A stretch of 5,533 nucleotides of DNA from CAZGXQ01 sp964530195 (GTDB taxonomy: Bacteria; Patescibacteriota; Minisyncoccia; Minisyncoccales; GBS-2). The notes under the pieces are model-generated. The model made no database searches. It had not been told where the DNA came from and saw nothing but the letters and a program-made list of their open reading frames with translations. Every line of letters begins with the position of its first letter. Position 1 is the first letter of the stretch. Below, piece after piece: positions 4,612-5,533 of this stretch. Both the position numbers and the translations under genes were made by a program. The DNA is taken from contig CAZGXQ010000024.1 in NCBI GenBank assembly GCA_964530195.1, forward strand, positions 1 to 5,533, given 5' to 3'.

Positions 4612-5533
4612 ATGAGAAAAGCAAAAAAAATTTTAGTTACCGGTGGTGCAGGATTTATTGGTTCTCATTTGGTTGATGCTTTGATTGAAAGAGGTTACAA
4701 AGTGGTTGTGGTTGATAATTTGTCTACTGGAAAAAAAGAAAACATCAACAAAAAAGCAAAATTTTACAAAATCGATATTTGTTCTCCAAAAATTGGAGAA
4801 ATTTTTAAAAAAGAAAAGCCAGAAATCATTTTTCACTTAGCTGCTCTTCCTCGAGTTCCCCTTTCAGTAAAAGATCCTTTTTTAACTTCTAAAGTTAATA
4901 TTCTTGGCACAGTAAATATTTTTAAGGCATCAGTTGATGCTGGGGTAAAAAGAATAATTTTTGCTTCTTCTTCATCTGTTTATGGTGATCAGAAAAAGCT
5001 TCCATTGAGAGAAGATATGATCCCAAATCCAATCTCACCTTATGGTCTTCAAAAATATGTTTGCGAACAATTTGCGAAACTCTTTTCTAATCTTTACAAA
5101 GTTCCAATAGTTTCTCTTCGCTATTTTAATGTTTATGGTCCCAGGATTGATTTTGATTCTGAATATAGCTTAGTTATTGGAAAATTCTTAAAACTCAAAG
5201 CAGAAGGAAAGCCCTTAACAATTTATGGAGACGGAAATCAAACAAGGGGATTTTGCTATGTTGATGATGTTGTAAGAGCTACGATTTTAGCAATGGAGAG
5301 TAAGAAAATTAAAGGAGGAGAGGTAATTAATATTGGAAGCGAAAAATCCCATTCAATAAATTATCTGGCAAAATTAATTGGGGGGAAAGTTGAATATTTA
5401 CCCCCTCGTCCAGGTGATGTTTTGCATACTAAAGCAGATATTACTTTGGCTAAAAAATTATTAAACTGGTCACCAAAGGTTTCTTTGGAAGAAGGTCTTG
5501 AAAAAACGAAAGAATGGTTCGAAAAAGTTTATC
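4612..5533 (+). CDS. NAD-dependent sugar-nucleotide epimerase/dehydratase (GalE/WbpP-like), 3' partial
   Basis: An extended short-chain dehydrogenase open from ATG 4612 to the window edge: 307 codons plus one base with no stop. Family members are about 305-330 residues, so only a few residues should be missing. The Rossmann motif GGAGFIG is at 11-17, and D35 ends the second strand, where it should bind the NAD ribose. FHLAAL is at 74-79. The catalytic triad is a serine in FASSSSVYG (117-125, probably S121) plus Y144 and K148 in SPYGLQK. Substrate-side motifs are LRYFNVYGPR (169-178), GDGNQTRGFCYVDDV (206-220; RGF where many relatives have RDF) and PPRPGD (264-269). The motifs fit a UDP-hexose 4-epimerase such as GalE or WbpP, but a related dehydratase cannot be excluded. 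It diverges from the flippase gene, so a role in making sugar donors for surface polysaccharide is likely. Confidence 0.9.
   Translation, partial: MRKAKKILVTGGAGFIGSHLVDALIERGYKVVVVDNLSTGKKENINKKAKFYKIDICSPKIGEIFKKEKPEIIFHLAALPRVPLSVKDPFLTSKVNILGTVNIFKASVDAGVKRIIFASSSSVYGDQKKLPLREDMIPNPISPYGLQKYVCEQFAKLFSNLYKVPIVSLRYFNVYGPRIDFDSEYSLVIGKFLKLKAEGKPLTIYGDGNQTRGFCYVDDVVRATILAMESKKIKGGEVINIGSEKSHSINYLAKLIGGKVEYLPPRPGDVLHTKADITLAKKLLNWSPKVSLEEGLEKTKEWFEKVY

Noticed and set aside
4633..4836. Minus-strand open frame opposite the epimerase
   Set aside because: It is antisense to the Rossmann domain coding region, which has intact motifs on the plus strand. The antisense product shows no feature of its own.

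Overview
The window is AT-rich and compact, with five protein genes, no RNA genes and no non-coding gap longer than 174 bases. Several traits suggest a member of the Candidate Phyla Radiation (Patescibacteria): a stand-alone winged-helix/Cas2-fold protein of the type common there, a REP-type HUH transposase, a secreted metallopeptidase ending in a peptidoglycan-binding domain, and starts without Shine-Dalgarno sites. This placement is inferred from gene style; no marker gene is present. The large frames are read with the standard bacterial code: none contains an internal TGA, and the first gene ends in TGA.

Layout. (1) 1-781: a REP-associated tyrosine transposase gene (+) preceded by a palindrome at 11-35. 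An inverted, slightly diverged copy of the palindrome lies inside the gene at 244-267. (2) 815-2455: a secreted, M30-like (hyicolysin-type) zinc metallopeptidase (+) with a C-terminal peptidoglycan-binding domain. (3) 2544-3250: a 707-base unit made of a PaaX/Cas2-like gene (+, 2630-3211) between two 48-base hairpin repeats (42 of 48 identical) whose outer arms are perfect 17-base inverted repeats. This is the most unusual part of the window and looks like a small mobile or self-regulating cassette. (4) 3280-4527: a polysaccharide flippase of the Wzx type (-), convergent with the Cas2-like gene. (5) 4612-5533: an NAD-dependent sugar-nucleotide epimerase of the GalE/WbpP type (+), running off the right edge a few residues short of its expected end.

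The flippase and epimerase are divergent and share an 84-base control region. An identical 12-mer lies exactly 4 bases before each ATG and holds an extended -10 box placed so that transcription should begin at the start codon, so both mRNAs are predicted to be leaderless. The two genes plausibly serve surface polysaccharide synthesis: one makes a sugar donor and the other moves the lipid-linked product across the membrane. The metallopeptidase also acts outside the cell, so most non-mobile genes here concern the envelope. The transposase and the hairpin-bounded Cas2-like unit are the accessory, repeat-associated component.
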